A stretch of DNA of 11,485 nucleotides from Fermentibacter sp964564435 (GTDB taxonomy: Bacteria > Fermentibacterota > Fermentibacteria > Fermentibacterales > Fermentibacteraceae). Below the pieces are notes generated by a model. It ran no database searches and was not told the DNA's origin. It worked only from the letters and a program-made list of their open reading frames with translations. Shown here piece after piece: positions 1-6,251 of the stretch; positions within the stretch are counted from its first letter, which is position 1; each line of letters starts with the position of its first letter. Made by a program: the position numbers and the translations under genes. The stretch covers positions 1-11,485 of the forward strand of contig CAZMAT010000029.1 in assembly GCA_964564435.1 (NCBI GenBank), in the 5' to 3' direction.

Positions 1-246
1 CCATGCTGTCGCCTGACTCATCCCGCTTCGTGGGATTCGAGACATGCGAGAGACCCTGACTCCAGCTGTTGCTTTCATTCCGCGTCTGCGGAAATGAAGG
101 CGTCGCCAGCATGTTTGCGGAGGAGGCTTTCGCAGGTTCGCTGCGCGAACCATGCTGTCGCCTGACTCATCCCGCTTCGTGGGATTCGAGACATGCGAGA
201 GACCATGACTCCGGCAGTTGCTTTCATTTCCGCGACCGCGGAAATG
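1..246. repeat. Tandem copies of a hairpin-bearing repeat, 149-bp period
   Basis: Bases 1-55 and 150-204 are identical, and similarity continues to about 98 and 246, giving a 149-bp tandem period. The first copy is cut by the window edge, so the array may continue to the left. Each copy ends in a stem-loop. In copy 1 the arms are 74-83 and 88-98, a 10-bp stem with one bulged A and loop GTCT. In copy 2 the arms are 225-233 and 238-246, a 9-bp perfect stem with loop GACC. A further hairpin, GGTTCGC/GCGAACC, lies at 135-141/145-151. No plausible gene is present. A third copy of the 55-bp core is at 2228-2282 with one mismatch. Confidence 0.9.
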
Positions 247-393
247 CACCGGGGCCCTCTCGCGGTTCACCTGGCGAAGTGTACGCGATATGGTGAACCG
301 CTGCCGGGCCTGCTCATCCCTGCAGACGCAGGGATGAGCGTATCGCCTGCCTCCGACGCCCAGCGGGAGAGTATCTCCGGAAAGGCGGAGATG
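95..393. repeat. Left mosaic repeat module flanking the AbiE operon
   Basis: This module matches the one at 2149-2467 on the same strand. Block 95-212 aligns without gaps to 2173-2290 with six mismatches in 118 bases. Block 257-310 aligns to 2355-2408 with nine mismatches in 54. The stretches between and after the blocks differ and carry different hairpins. Here they are 225-233/238-246, a perfect 12-bp stem 312-323/328-339 with loop AGAC, and a 7-bp stem 373-379/386-392. Block 257-310 itself holds a 10-bp stem, 262-271/292-301. The AT-C-C-GC...GC-G-G-AT hairpin style resembles widespread REP/dRS3-like intergenic elements. Assignment to a known family is inference. Confidence 0.85.
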
Positions 394-494
394 CGGAGCA
401 GGTTCCCCGGGGACGCCAGGAAGGGCCTCGGGCCTCATGCTGCATCCTGAGTCACCCACGGAGCGGTAGACACCGATGAGATCCTGCGATTCTA

Positions 495-1361
495 TCAGAC
501 GAGCCTGATCCGTTCGGCGACTTCCACGAAGAAATCCCTGGACCAGACGGCAAGGGCTGCGGGATCGGAAACGAAGACCTCGACGTCCTTTCTTGCGTTA
601 TCGACGTCCAATCTGTCTATTGCCGCATCCAGCATCGACCGGAATCCGCGTTCATCCAGCGTCTCCCCCGCTCCGATCTCACCTGAGAGCTTCATCCTCT
701 CTGCGAGGTAGGCCAGATGAAGATCGGGGTGATTCGCGGCGAACCAGACGAGATCGTACCAATCCCGCCCCTTCACACGGTTCCGCCATCTGCGGAACAG
801 CACCGCATCCATCTTGGAGGCGAAGAGATCGGGCAGTGAATGGCATCTGACCTGAAACGGCAGAGGTGAATAGAGGTAACCCGGAACAGTCGCAAAACCC
901 ATCGCCGGCTCTGAATCGGCCTCGAGTCTCACCTTGAGGAGCCTCGTCGGCGGAACAGTCAGGGACTGCGGTTCTGAAGCCCCCGCTTCGAGGGAGACCG
1001 AACGCTCGTTCATCGTCACGATGATGCGTCTGATCGGACCGGGAAGCTTGTTCTTCGAGGGAGTCGCCGCGGCGTCGATTCCGAATGCGCCCAGCTCGCG
1101 GATGACGGGCATTCCCCAGGAAGCCATGTCGAACGAGGGATCCGGCTCTATCAGCGAGAAGTCCAGATCCTCGGAGAAACGGGAGAGGCCGTGCACCAGT
1201 CTTAGCGCCGTTCCGCCATAGAAGGAGGCTCTCTCGAAGAACCGGGCGCGCCACAGCCCGAGCAGGGCTATCTGCTGGATCGACTCCCTCAGCGCATATG
1301 TGAATCCAGCGGCACCGGAGTGTCTCCGTGCTCCGACCATCTGCGCGAGGATCGAGTTCAT
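495..1361 (-). CDS. AbiEii/AbiGii-type nucleotidyltransferase toxin
   Basis: This 288-residue protein belongs to the AbiEii/AbiGii nucleotidyltransferase family, the toxin half of type IV-like AbiE abortive-infection/toxin-antitoxin systems. Visible motifs are GGTAL at 49-53 and RFSEDLDF at 61-68, which together form the polymerase-beta-like GG...DxD metal/nucleotide site. A basic LLKVRLE segment follows at 141-147. The third family motif is a DLFASKMDAVLFRRWR stretch at 178-193 ending in KGRDWYDL at 197-204. Length is normal for the family. Characterised relatives (mycobacterial MenT toxins) transfer nucleotides to tRNA; the substrate here is unknown. The ATG overlaps the stop of the upstream antitoxin gene (ATGA, 1361-1358), so the two are translationally coupled. 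All key residues are present, so the gene looks intact. Confidence 0.92.
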   Translation of the reverse strand: MNSILAQMVGARRHSGAAGFTYALRESIQQIALLGLWRARFFERASFYGGTALRLVHGLSRFSEDLDFSLIEPDPSFDMASWGMPVIRELGAFGIDAAATPSKNKLPGPIRRIIVTMNERSVSLEAGASEPQSLTVPPTRLLKVRLEADSEPAMGFATVPGYLYSPLPFQVRCHSLPDLFASKMDAVLFRRWRNRVKGRDWYDLVWFAANHPDLHLAYLAERMKLSGEIGAGETLDERGFRSMLDAAIDRLDVDNARKDVEVFVSDPAALAVWSRDFFVEVAERIRLV

Positions 1362-2020
1362 GCCGGTGCAGCCCCCGGAAGGGAGCGGGTGAGGTATGCA
1401 GCTAGTCTCCTTGTCCTGCCCGTGCAGTAAGCGCCGGCGATTTCATTCAGCAGGCTTCCGTCCAGAGCATCGATCGCGGCCGGATCGATCCGAAGGCTGT
1501 CGAACAGGTACGCTTCGACCGCCATGAACGATCTCAGACCCAGACCCCGATCGACATGCACCATGTCGGCGAGGGCCTTCTCAGGGCGGGCAACCAGGAA
1601 TGACCTCCCGCCTGATATCTCGACCCTCTCGACACCGATGCTGAAGACACGTCCAGGGATCCTTCTGTATGTGAACGATCCCGCTGCAGTCTCGAACCTG
1701 CGATCCCGCCCGAGAGAAGCGGAAGTCACCTCGACGGCGTGCTCTGGGATCAGGGCGTGGTACACGAGCGCCGATTCCATGGACAGGTACGAAGGGCCAT
1801 GGATCAGGTTGGCGAGGAGCTCCCTGGACAAAGGAAACCTTGCGAATGGTTCCGCGAAGACATAGAGTCCCCGCCTTGCCTGGAGGATGACGCCCTGTGC
1901 CAGAAGCCGCGTGATGCGGTCCCGCGGTCGCGAGTATTCCCCAAGAACCGACATGATGGTTCTGTAGTCGAATTCGTCGGTTGGAATCCTTCTGCGCAGC
2001 TCCTGAGGCGTTACGATCAC
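1358..2020 (-). CDS. AbiEi-like antitoxin / transcriptional repressor
   Basis: This 220-residue protein is the first gene of the AbiE pair. The N-terminal ~55 residues look like the winged helix-turn-helix of AbiEi antitoxins, ending in an ARRGLYVF wing-like strand at 48-55. The central region has the family's YLSMESALVYHALIPE block at 78-93, followed by a beta-rich segment with EVTSAS. The C-terminal half is helical, with RPEKALADMVH around 144-154. AbiEi proteins neutralise the toxin without forming a stable complex and repress their own operon. The start is GTG (2020-2018), preceded by GGAGG five bases upstream. Its stop overlaps the toxin start by 4 nt. Assignment rests on motif, order and partner gene. 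Confidence 0.88.
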   Translation of the reverse strand: MIVTPQELRRRIPTDEFDYRTIMSVLGEYSRPRDRITRLLAQGVILQARRGLYVFAEPFARFPLSRELLANLIHGPSYLSMESALVYHALIPEHAVEVTSASLGRDRRFETAAGSFTYRRIPGRVFSIGVERVEISGGRSFLVARPEKALADMVHVDRGLGLRSFMAVEAYLFDSLRIDPAAIDALDGSLLNEIAGAYCTGRTRRLAAYLTRSLPGAAPA

Positions 2021-2059
2021 AGGCTCCTCCGGGAGATACTATGTCATGTTCTGCCTGCC

Positions 2060-2080
2060 ATGTCGATCTTACACCGACAT
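2060..2080 (-). promoter_or_regulatory. Candidate autorepression operator of the AbiE operon
   Basis: A perfect 6-bp inverted repeat, ATGTCG-N9-CGACAT, lies about 40 bp before the antitoxin start codon. On the minus strand it spans TAAGAT, a possible -10 element. A third ATGTC copy is at 2041-2045. AbiEi proteins are known to bind inverted repeats in their own promoter, so location and symmetry fit. No convincing -35 was found, and the site is inferred. Confidence 0.35.
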
Positions 2081-2148
2081 AGCATACATTGCCTGGCGGT
2101 ATCGCTTGATCTGCCTGCTCTCCTCCCTGCCGGTTCCTGGTTTCAGAT

Positions 2149-2467
2149 CCTTCATCACCGCTGATGCGGGAATGAAGGCTTCGTCAGCATGTTTGCGAAG
2201 GAGGCTATCGCAGGTTCGCTGCGCGAACCATGCTGTCGCCTGACTCATCCCGCTTCGTGTGATTCGAGACATGCGAGAGACCATTACTCCAGCCATGACA
2301 TGTGCAATACTGCCGGTTCCCCTGCAGGAACCGGCAGGAGTGATCTCTCCGGCTCTCTCGTGGTTCACCTGTAGCAGTGTACACGGTATGGTGAGCCATT
2401 GCCGGGCCCTTCATTTCCGCTGACGCTGGAATGAAGGCGCCAGTGTGACAGCATCTCCGGAAATGCT
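2149..2467. repeat. Right mosaic repeat module flanking the AbiE operon
   Basis: This is the counterpart of the module at 95-393, in the same orientation. The two conserved blocks are 2173-2290 and 2355-2408. The exchanged hairpins here are: 2149-2161/2166-2178 (13-position stem with two mismatches, loop TGAT); 2310-2320/2327-2337 (perfect 11-bp stem, CTGCCGGTTCC arm); 2408-2420/2425-2437 (one mismatch and one G-T pair, loop TGAC); and a short stem 2450-2454/2463-2467. The CTGCCGGTTCC arm also occurs alone at 2127-2137. Together with the operator region this fills the 538-bp gap between the AbiE operon and the gene ending at 2559; I see no gene in it. Confidence 0.85.
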
Positions 2468-2558
2468 GCTCATACGCGCGGTTCTGGCACTCCCGCGAGC
2501 CGATACCGGCTGGGGTCCGGGAGATCCGACCAAGAGCGGACCATCGGTAGAGAGCCGC

Positions 2559-4349
2559 CTACTCGATGACCACGAACCTCCCGGCGGCTTCTGTCTCCCC
2601 TGCGGTCAGCCTGACGAAATAGACGCCCGGTGGAAGCTCGCCGAGGTTCTGGGCATGCCAGCCGGCGGAGAAGTACCCGGGTTCCGTGGCAGTCACGACC
2701 CTCCCGGCCAGGTCGTGTACCGTAAGTGATGCTTCCATGTCGGAAGGCAGGCCGAACTCGATCGAGGGCGATCCGACCGACGGGTTGGACTCGACCCTCA
2801 GCTCGACCGCAGCAGGTGCATCGCCTTCCTCGATCCCCAGCGAGTTCCAGGTGAAGGTGACATCCTCGAGCAGGGGCGTCGCCAGAGGGTCGGACGTACT
2901 GAGAATGACCCTGTACTGGAGATAACTGTCGTTGCCGGCCAGGATCCCGCCAAGAGAGCCTGGACTGACGATCGGTGACGACCAGTCCCCCATCTCTGCA
3001 GGATCGTCAGAAGCTCTGACACAGAACGAGACTGCCGTCTGATCCGGTGTCTGTGCGTTCCAGGCGATCCATGTGTAGTCTGGGTCGCATCCGGTATAGA
3101 GGATGCTAGATTCGAGCCAGACCGGAGATGCATAGTACGGCATGGCGCGATACCAGCTTATCTCGCCGTTGTAGTCCATCGTCACCAGGAAGTCGAGCAT
3201 CCCGTCGCCGTCGAAGTCACCGGTTTTGATCGACGAGTAGTAACCGATGTACCTTTCGATCCAGGACGAACCCCCTCCGTTGTTCTCCCACCAGTAGACC
3301 GAGTAATAGCCACTTCCAAGGATGTCGAGGTCGCCATCCGCGTCGACATCGCCGAAGGTGATGCTGGCCCCGCCCTGTTCGATCGGCCCTACGCCGTGCA
3401 GTTCCCAGCTCGTTCCGGAACCGTTCAGATTCTCGAGCCAGCAGACCGCGTCGGAGGCAGGTGAGCCTGTGATGACGTCCAGGTCGCCGTCACCGTCGAT
3501 ATCTGCGCCGACAGCCCTGCTGACTTCGTCCATGCCGCTCCAGAGTGTATGACTCTGCCAGGCGTCGCCGCTTCCAGATTCGTTCTCGTACCATCGGATC
3601 AGATCCTCGTTGCTGCTCGGATGAAGGATGTCGATATCCCCATCTCCGTCTATATCGCATGCATTCAGTGGTTTAGATGACGAGACTCCCTGGTGGACGA
3701 CGTGATAGGTCCAGGAACCTCCCGATCCATCGTCGTTCTCCCAGAACTGGACCTCGGAAGTGTAGTAGGAGATGCTCAGAACGTCGAGATCGCCGTCTCC
3801 GTCTACATCCGAGGGTATTGCGCTGAGCGGGAGTTCGATCGATCCACCAATCAAGCGCTTCGTCCACTGGGTACCCGTTCCGGTTTCATTCTCCCACCAG
3901 ACGATCTCGTTCTCACTGCTGGAAGAAGTAACTACATCCAGATCGCCGTCTCCATCGACATCCCCGGGCAGGATACTCGATTCCTCATACCCTGTCTCGA
4001 TCATGTGCTTGATCCAGGTCGAGCCGTTCTCGTACCAGAAGATCTCGTATGGATACGGGGTGCCGCCCAGTACATCCTGGTCTCCATCGCCGTCGATGTC
4101 GCAGCCGTTCGTGCAGTAGGTGCCGGTCCTGCCGCTATAGATCACAGGATGCCGCTCGTAGGCATACTGAACGCTGATGATCAGACCGCCTGGCAGTTCC
4201 CACCAGTTGGTGAGCAGGACACTCGAGAAGCAGCCACCCCAGGAGGAGACCGGGCCAGGAACACCCGATCCTCCTGACCATTCGGTCTGGGTTGCGGATC
4301 CTGCGAGCACCGATGCCGGGATGAGCAGCGCGAGTGCGAACTCCCTCAC
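2559..4349 (-). CDS. Secreted FG-GAP/VCBS repeat protein with T9SS-type C-terminal sorting domain
   Basis: This 596-residue exported protein starts with a signal peptide (MREFALALLIPASVLAGSA) followed by TQTEWSGG. It has seven D-x-D-x-D-G-x-x-D Ca-binding loops spaced about 50 residues apart (around 84, 130, 181, 232, 283, 334 and 378), as in a seven-bladed FG-GAP/integrin-alpha-like propeller. Each blade also has a W(Y/W)EN-type strand. Residues ~405-500 form a separate module ending LEDVTFTW. The last ~85 residues are a Por-secretion tail (VESNPS...LPPGVYFVRL...GRFVVIE), which targets cargo to T9SS for surface display or release. I chose GTG at 4349 because GGAGG lies five bases upstream; the in-frame GTG at 4355 abuts that site. 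Ligand unknown. It is paralogous to the protein at 9504-11309. Confidence 0.9.
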   Translation of the reverse strand: MREFALALLIPASVLAGSATQTEWSGGSGVPGPVSSWGGCFSSVLLTNWWELPGGLIISVQYAYERHPVIYSGRTGTYCTNGCDIDGDGDQDVLGGTPYPYEIFWYENGSTWIKHMIETGYEESSILPGDVDGDGDLDVVTSSSSENEIVWWENETGTGTQWTKRLIGGSIELPLSAIPSDVDGDGDLDVLSISYYTSEVQFWENDDGSGGSWTYHVVHQGVSSSKPLNACDIDGDGDIDILHPSSNEDLIRWYENESGSGDAWQSHTLWSGMDEVSRAVGADIDGDGDLDVITGSPASDAVCWLENLNGSGTSWELHGVGPIEQGGASITFGDVDADGDLDILGSGYYSVYWWENNGGGSSWIERYIGYYSSIKTGDFDGDGMLDFLVTMDYNGEISWYRAMPYYASPVWLESSILYTGCDPDYTWIAWNAQTPDQTAVSFCVRASDDPAEMGDWSSPIVSPGSLGGILAGNDSYLQYRVILSTSDPLATPLLEDVTFTWNSLGIEEGDAPAAVELRVESNPSVGSPSIEFGLPSDMEASLTVHDLAGRVVTATEPGYFSAGWHAQNLGELPPGVYFVRLTAGETEAAGRFVVIE

Positions 4350-4463
4350 AGCCACCTCCAGGCCGGAGAAACGCGATCGTCTGCAAACAACACTGCGTTC
4401 AGGCGACGATCAGCACGATACGGATCGATGCTCGGAGTCAGCGTTTGCACAGGTGCGTCGCGA

Positions 4464-5120
4464 TCAGGGTGCGATCCCGATGGCATCGCTCGCTCTGATG
4501 AAGTAGTCGACGCAGCCCGGGGTCGAACGGTACCGCGGGATGTCGAAGAGGGTCTTCACCTCGGCCCATGTGGTCCGGGCGAGCCCGACGGTCGAGGGCA
4601 CCCATGGTTGCCAGACGATGAAGTCGTCGCTGTAGAAGCTGTGGTCGACACCCTGGGATGTATTGTCGCTCAGGAGGGACGGCCAGCCGCCGCTCGACAT
4701 ATCGGTATCGACGATGACCCAGAACTGGTCTTCGCAGATGACGGGGGAGGAATAGTTGGCGTAAGCAGCCGTATAATGGGTGGCAGTTACCGATGTCTGG
4801 TTCAACGCGCTGGCATCCGGCCCGGAGACACCGCCGTTGAAGATCTCGGCGTAGAAGGAGGTGACGTCCCAGGGATAGTTCGAGCTGTGATAGAACCAGA
4901 ACTCGGTGTTGTCGGCCTCCCATTCTCCGGAGCCTCCGAAGTCCGCCAGGTTGAACCAGACGCCTCTGTAGAGACCGTGCCAGGTCAGCCAGTATGCGGT
5001 GCCGTCATCGTATGAGATCTGAGCGTGGGAAGCAGGAATGTAAACGGGCTCGTCGAGGCGGACCTGGCCCGAGATCAGAGCGGCAGGCATGAGCAGAGCA
5101 ACAGCACAGAGGGCAGTCAT
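4464..5120 (-). CDS. Small secreted protein of unknown function, probably beta-sandwich
   Basis: This 218-residue protein has an N-terminal signal peptide (MTALCAVALLMPAALISG). The rest is rich in aromatic residues and beta-prone, beginning QISYDDGTAYWLTW at about 34-47. It resembles the jelly-roll modules that often carry a DDGT start in secreted proteins of FCB bacteria, but I do not recognise a named family. It lacks a T9SS tail and ends VDYFIRASDAIGIAP; a similar RASD string occurs in the neighbouring FG-GAP proteins. The start at 5120 has GGAGG six bases upstream. ATG at 5123 is the alternative. An in-frame ATG at 5180 is rejected because it would lie upstream of a good promoter. The next gene on this strand starts 114 bp downstream and may be co-transcribed. 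Confidence 0.75.
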   Translation of the reverse strand: MTALCAVALLMPAALISGQVRLDEPVYIPASHAQISYDDGTAYWLTWHGLYRGVWFNLADFGGSGEWEADNTEFWFYHSSNYPWDVTSFYAEIFNGGVSGPDASALNQTSVTATHYTAAYANYSSPVICEDQFWVIVDTDMSSGGWPSLLSDNTSQGVDHSFYSDDFIVWQPWVPSTVGLARTTWAEVKTLFDIPRYRSTPGCVDYFIRASDAIGIAP

Positions 5121-5148
5121 CATGCACCTCCCTGTTTCATCCCTGTTC

Positions 5149-5177
5149 ATTCTGCATAAGCTGACCCCGGGTGTCAA
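5149..5177 (-). promoter_or_regulatory. Sigma70-like promoter of the small secreted protein gene
   Basis: On the minus strand, TTGACA (5177-5172) is followed after 17 bases by CAGAAT (5154-5149). Transcription would begin near 5142, giving a leader of about 22 nt that contains the GGAGG site of the gene starting at 5120. The -35 box is a perfect consensus match and the -10 matches at four of six positions. Confidence 0.6.
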
Positions 5178-5193
5178 CATAGAAGCCCCGCCA

Positions 5194-5337
5194 CGAAACT
5201 GCCCATCTGGCAGCTTTTCGCCGATCCAGCCACCTCCCGGAATTGTTCACGGCATACGGTTCCGCCTTTTCTGGAATCGTTCCAGAACGAAAAGAAGGCC
5301 ATCCCTGCAGGTTGAGCCATCTGTTCCTGAACAGGAA
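5194..5337. promoter_or_regulatory. Palindrome cluster in the divergent intergenic region
   Basis: The 316-bp gap 5121-5436 separates a minus-strand gene from a plus-strand pseudogene. Besides the promoter at 5149-5177 it holds three symmetrical elements. One is a stem-loop 5194-5220 (CGAAA and CTGCC arms, loop CATCT), terminator-like on either strand. The second is the perfect 7-bp inverted repeat TCTGGAA-tcg-TTCCAGA at 5270-5286, with imperfect flanking pairing. The third is the 14-bp palindrome CTGTTCCTGAACAG at 5321-5334, nested with TTCCTG/CAGGAA to 5337. They could be operators of the former divergent gene or simple hairpins. No function is assigned. Confidence 0.4.
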
Positions 5338-5436
5338 GGCGACAGGACAAGACTGTTCGAGGGCTCTGACAACTGATCCTTATGAACCAACGACCGCTTC
5401 GGTATGTTCCGGGTGCCTGCGAGAAAGGACCGTTCC

Positions 5437-6017
5437 TTGGTGGTTATCGTGAAGAACCTGCTTCTGACGATTCTCGCATCCATGGTTCTGGCGGCCGAGT
5501 CTTCGTAGGAATCGATAACCATCGGTACACCGGAGTTCCCCTCGGGCCTGCCCTGGAGCAGCGGTTGAGGCGATCCCTGCCGCTACCAGTTGGTAGTACT
5601 CGAATCCGAGATCGGTGGCGCGATCGAGATACACGCCGTCGCCCTGGAAAGCGCGCCGGTCTGGAAATGACTGGTACTTCCAGGGATGTCTCTGTCCACA
5701 TGGGTCTTTGCGAGAATGACACCCTGTGTGCGCCAGCAGATGGCAACTGGATGCCTGGAACGCGGACCGAGGTCCTTCGAGCGGAATCCCTGCTGCTCGC
5801 CGCAGATTCGACTCAGTGGGTCACGATCGCGCTCGATTCTCCTTATAGCTATTCCGGCCGGGGGAACCTCCTGGTCGAGCTGATCCATTCCCCGGGCACC
5901 ACAGGGTTGTTCACCTATATGTGGGACACCGGTTCACCGAGATCCCTCCAGGGATACGGCTCCCCATCCACCCTCATACCGGAGATCAGGCTCATCGGGC
6001 ATTCGATCCCGCGTTGA
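5437..6017 (+). pseudogene. Decayed gene for a secreted protein (two in-frame stops, two frame changes)
   Basis: A signal peptide is readable from TTG 5437, GTG 5440 or GTG 5449 (KNLLLTILASMVLAAES), with AGGA upstream at 5426-5429. The reading then hits TAG at 5506 but continues sensibly in the same frame (ESITIGTPEFPSGLPWSSG). It passes TGA at 5566 and gives DPCRYQLVVLESEIGG and ALESAPVW up to TGA at 5668. A second frame gives NDWYFQ (5666-5683). The third frame, from 5685 to the stop at 6015-6017, gives VSVHMGLCEND...WVTIALDSPYSYSG and NLLVELIHSP. The order matches what I recall of secreted beta-sandwich proteins in related bacteria: signal peptide, DPYRYQ..YLASEIG-like block, then W.T..LD.P..Y.G..NLLVE. 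The tail lacks a T9SS domain, so it may also be truncated. Sequencing error is possible but would require at least four errors. Confidence 0.72.
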
Positions 6018-6192
6018 TCGGGATCATTGGCCGACCGCACCGACGGCAGCGACCATGAGCGTGGCCAGGCGATCGGGTCACCGGGTGCCGATTCATCAAT
6101 TCCGGGTGAGGTCAGTCGATGCGATGGCTGATCGGGCGCAGAGATCTTGAATCTCCTGTTTCAGTATATGCGATTCGATCTTCTAGCAACAG

Positions 6193-6222
6193 CTGTCACG
6201 GGCACTGCGTGATTCCGATAAT
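6193..6222 (+). promoter_or_regulatory. Candidate promoter of the methyltransferase gene
   Basis: CTGTCA (6193-6198), 18 bases, then GATAAT (6217-6222, five of six consensus positions). The spacing is slightly long. The -10 lies about 30 bp before the ATG at 6252. The rest of the 6018-6251 gap shows only a 7-bp inverted repeat, GATCCCG/CGGGATC (6005-6011/6019-6025), across the end of the pseudogene; it has no T-run. Confidence 0.42.
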
Positions 6223-6251
6223 CCCATTGGATTGAGCCCGTTGGGAGGATC

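Noticed and set aside
111..212. Small conserved peptide beginning MFAEEAF, also readable at 2189
   Set aside because: The two copies differ at the protein level (E/K, F/I and W/C changes) at almost every base difference in the shared part, with no excess of silent changes. No ribosome site is evident, and structure explains the conservation better.
95..393. Integron attC sites or insertion-sequence ends
   Set aside because: There is no integrase or transposase in the window, no attC R/L box pattern, and no target-site duplication that I could identify.
1..450. CRISPR array
   Set aside because: The repeated core is 55 bp or longer with a 149-bp period, only two copies are adjacent, and the intervening sequence is itself conserved in the module at 2149-2467. 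There are no cas genes in the window.
679..1254. 191-residue open frame inside the AbiEii gene
   Set aside because: It is on the same strand in another frame of a gene with complete family motifs. Its composition is Arg/Ser/Gly-rich, as expected of shadow frames in high-GC DNA.
2798..4277. Several antisense and alternative-frame open frames across the FG-GAP gene
   Set aside because: The repetitive GAC/GGC-rich Ca-loop coding creates long open frames on the other strand; they contain only low-complexity SPSPS-like strings.
4361..4463. Terminator or separate promoter between the two minus-strand genes
   Set aside because: Only a weak GATCGTC/GACGATC stem with a long loop and a poor -35/-10 pair are visible; co-transcription cannot be excluded.
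5321..5334. LexA/SOS box
   Set aside because: CTGT and ACAG are separated by 6 bases rather than the 8 of the proteobacterial box, and no SOS gene is adjacent. Kept only as an unassigned palindrome.
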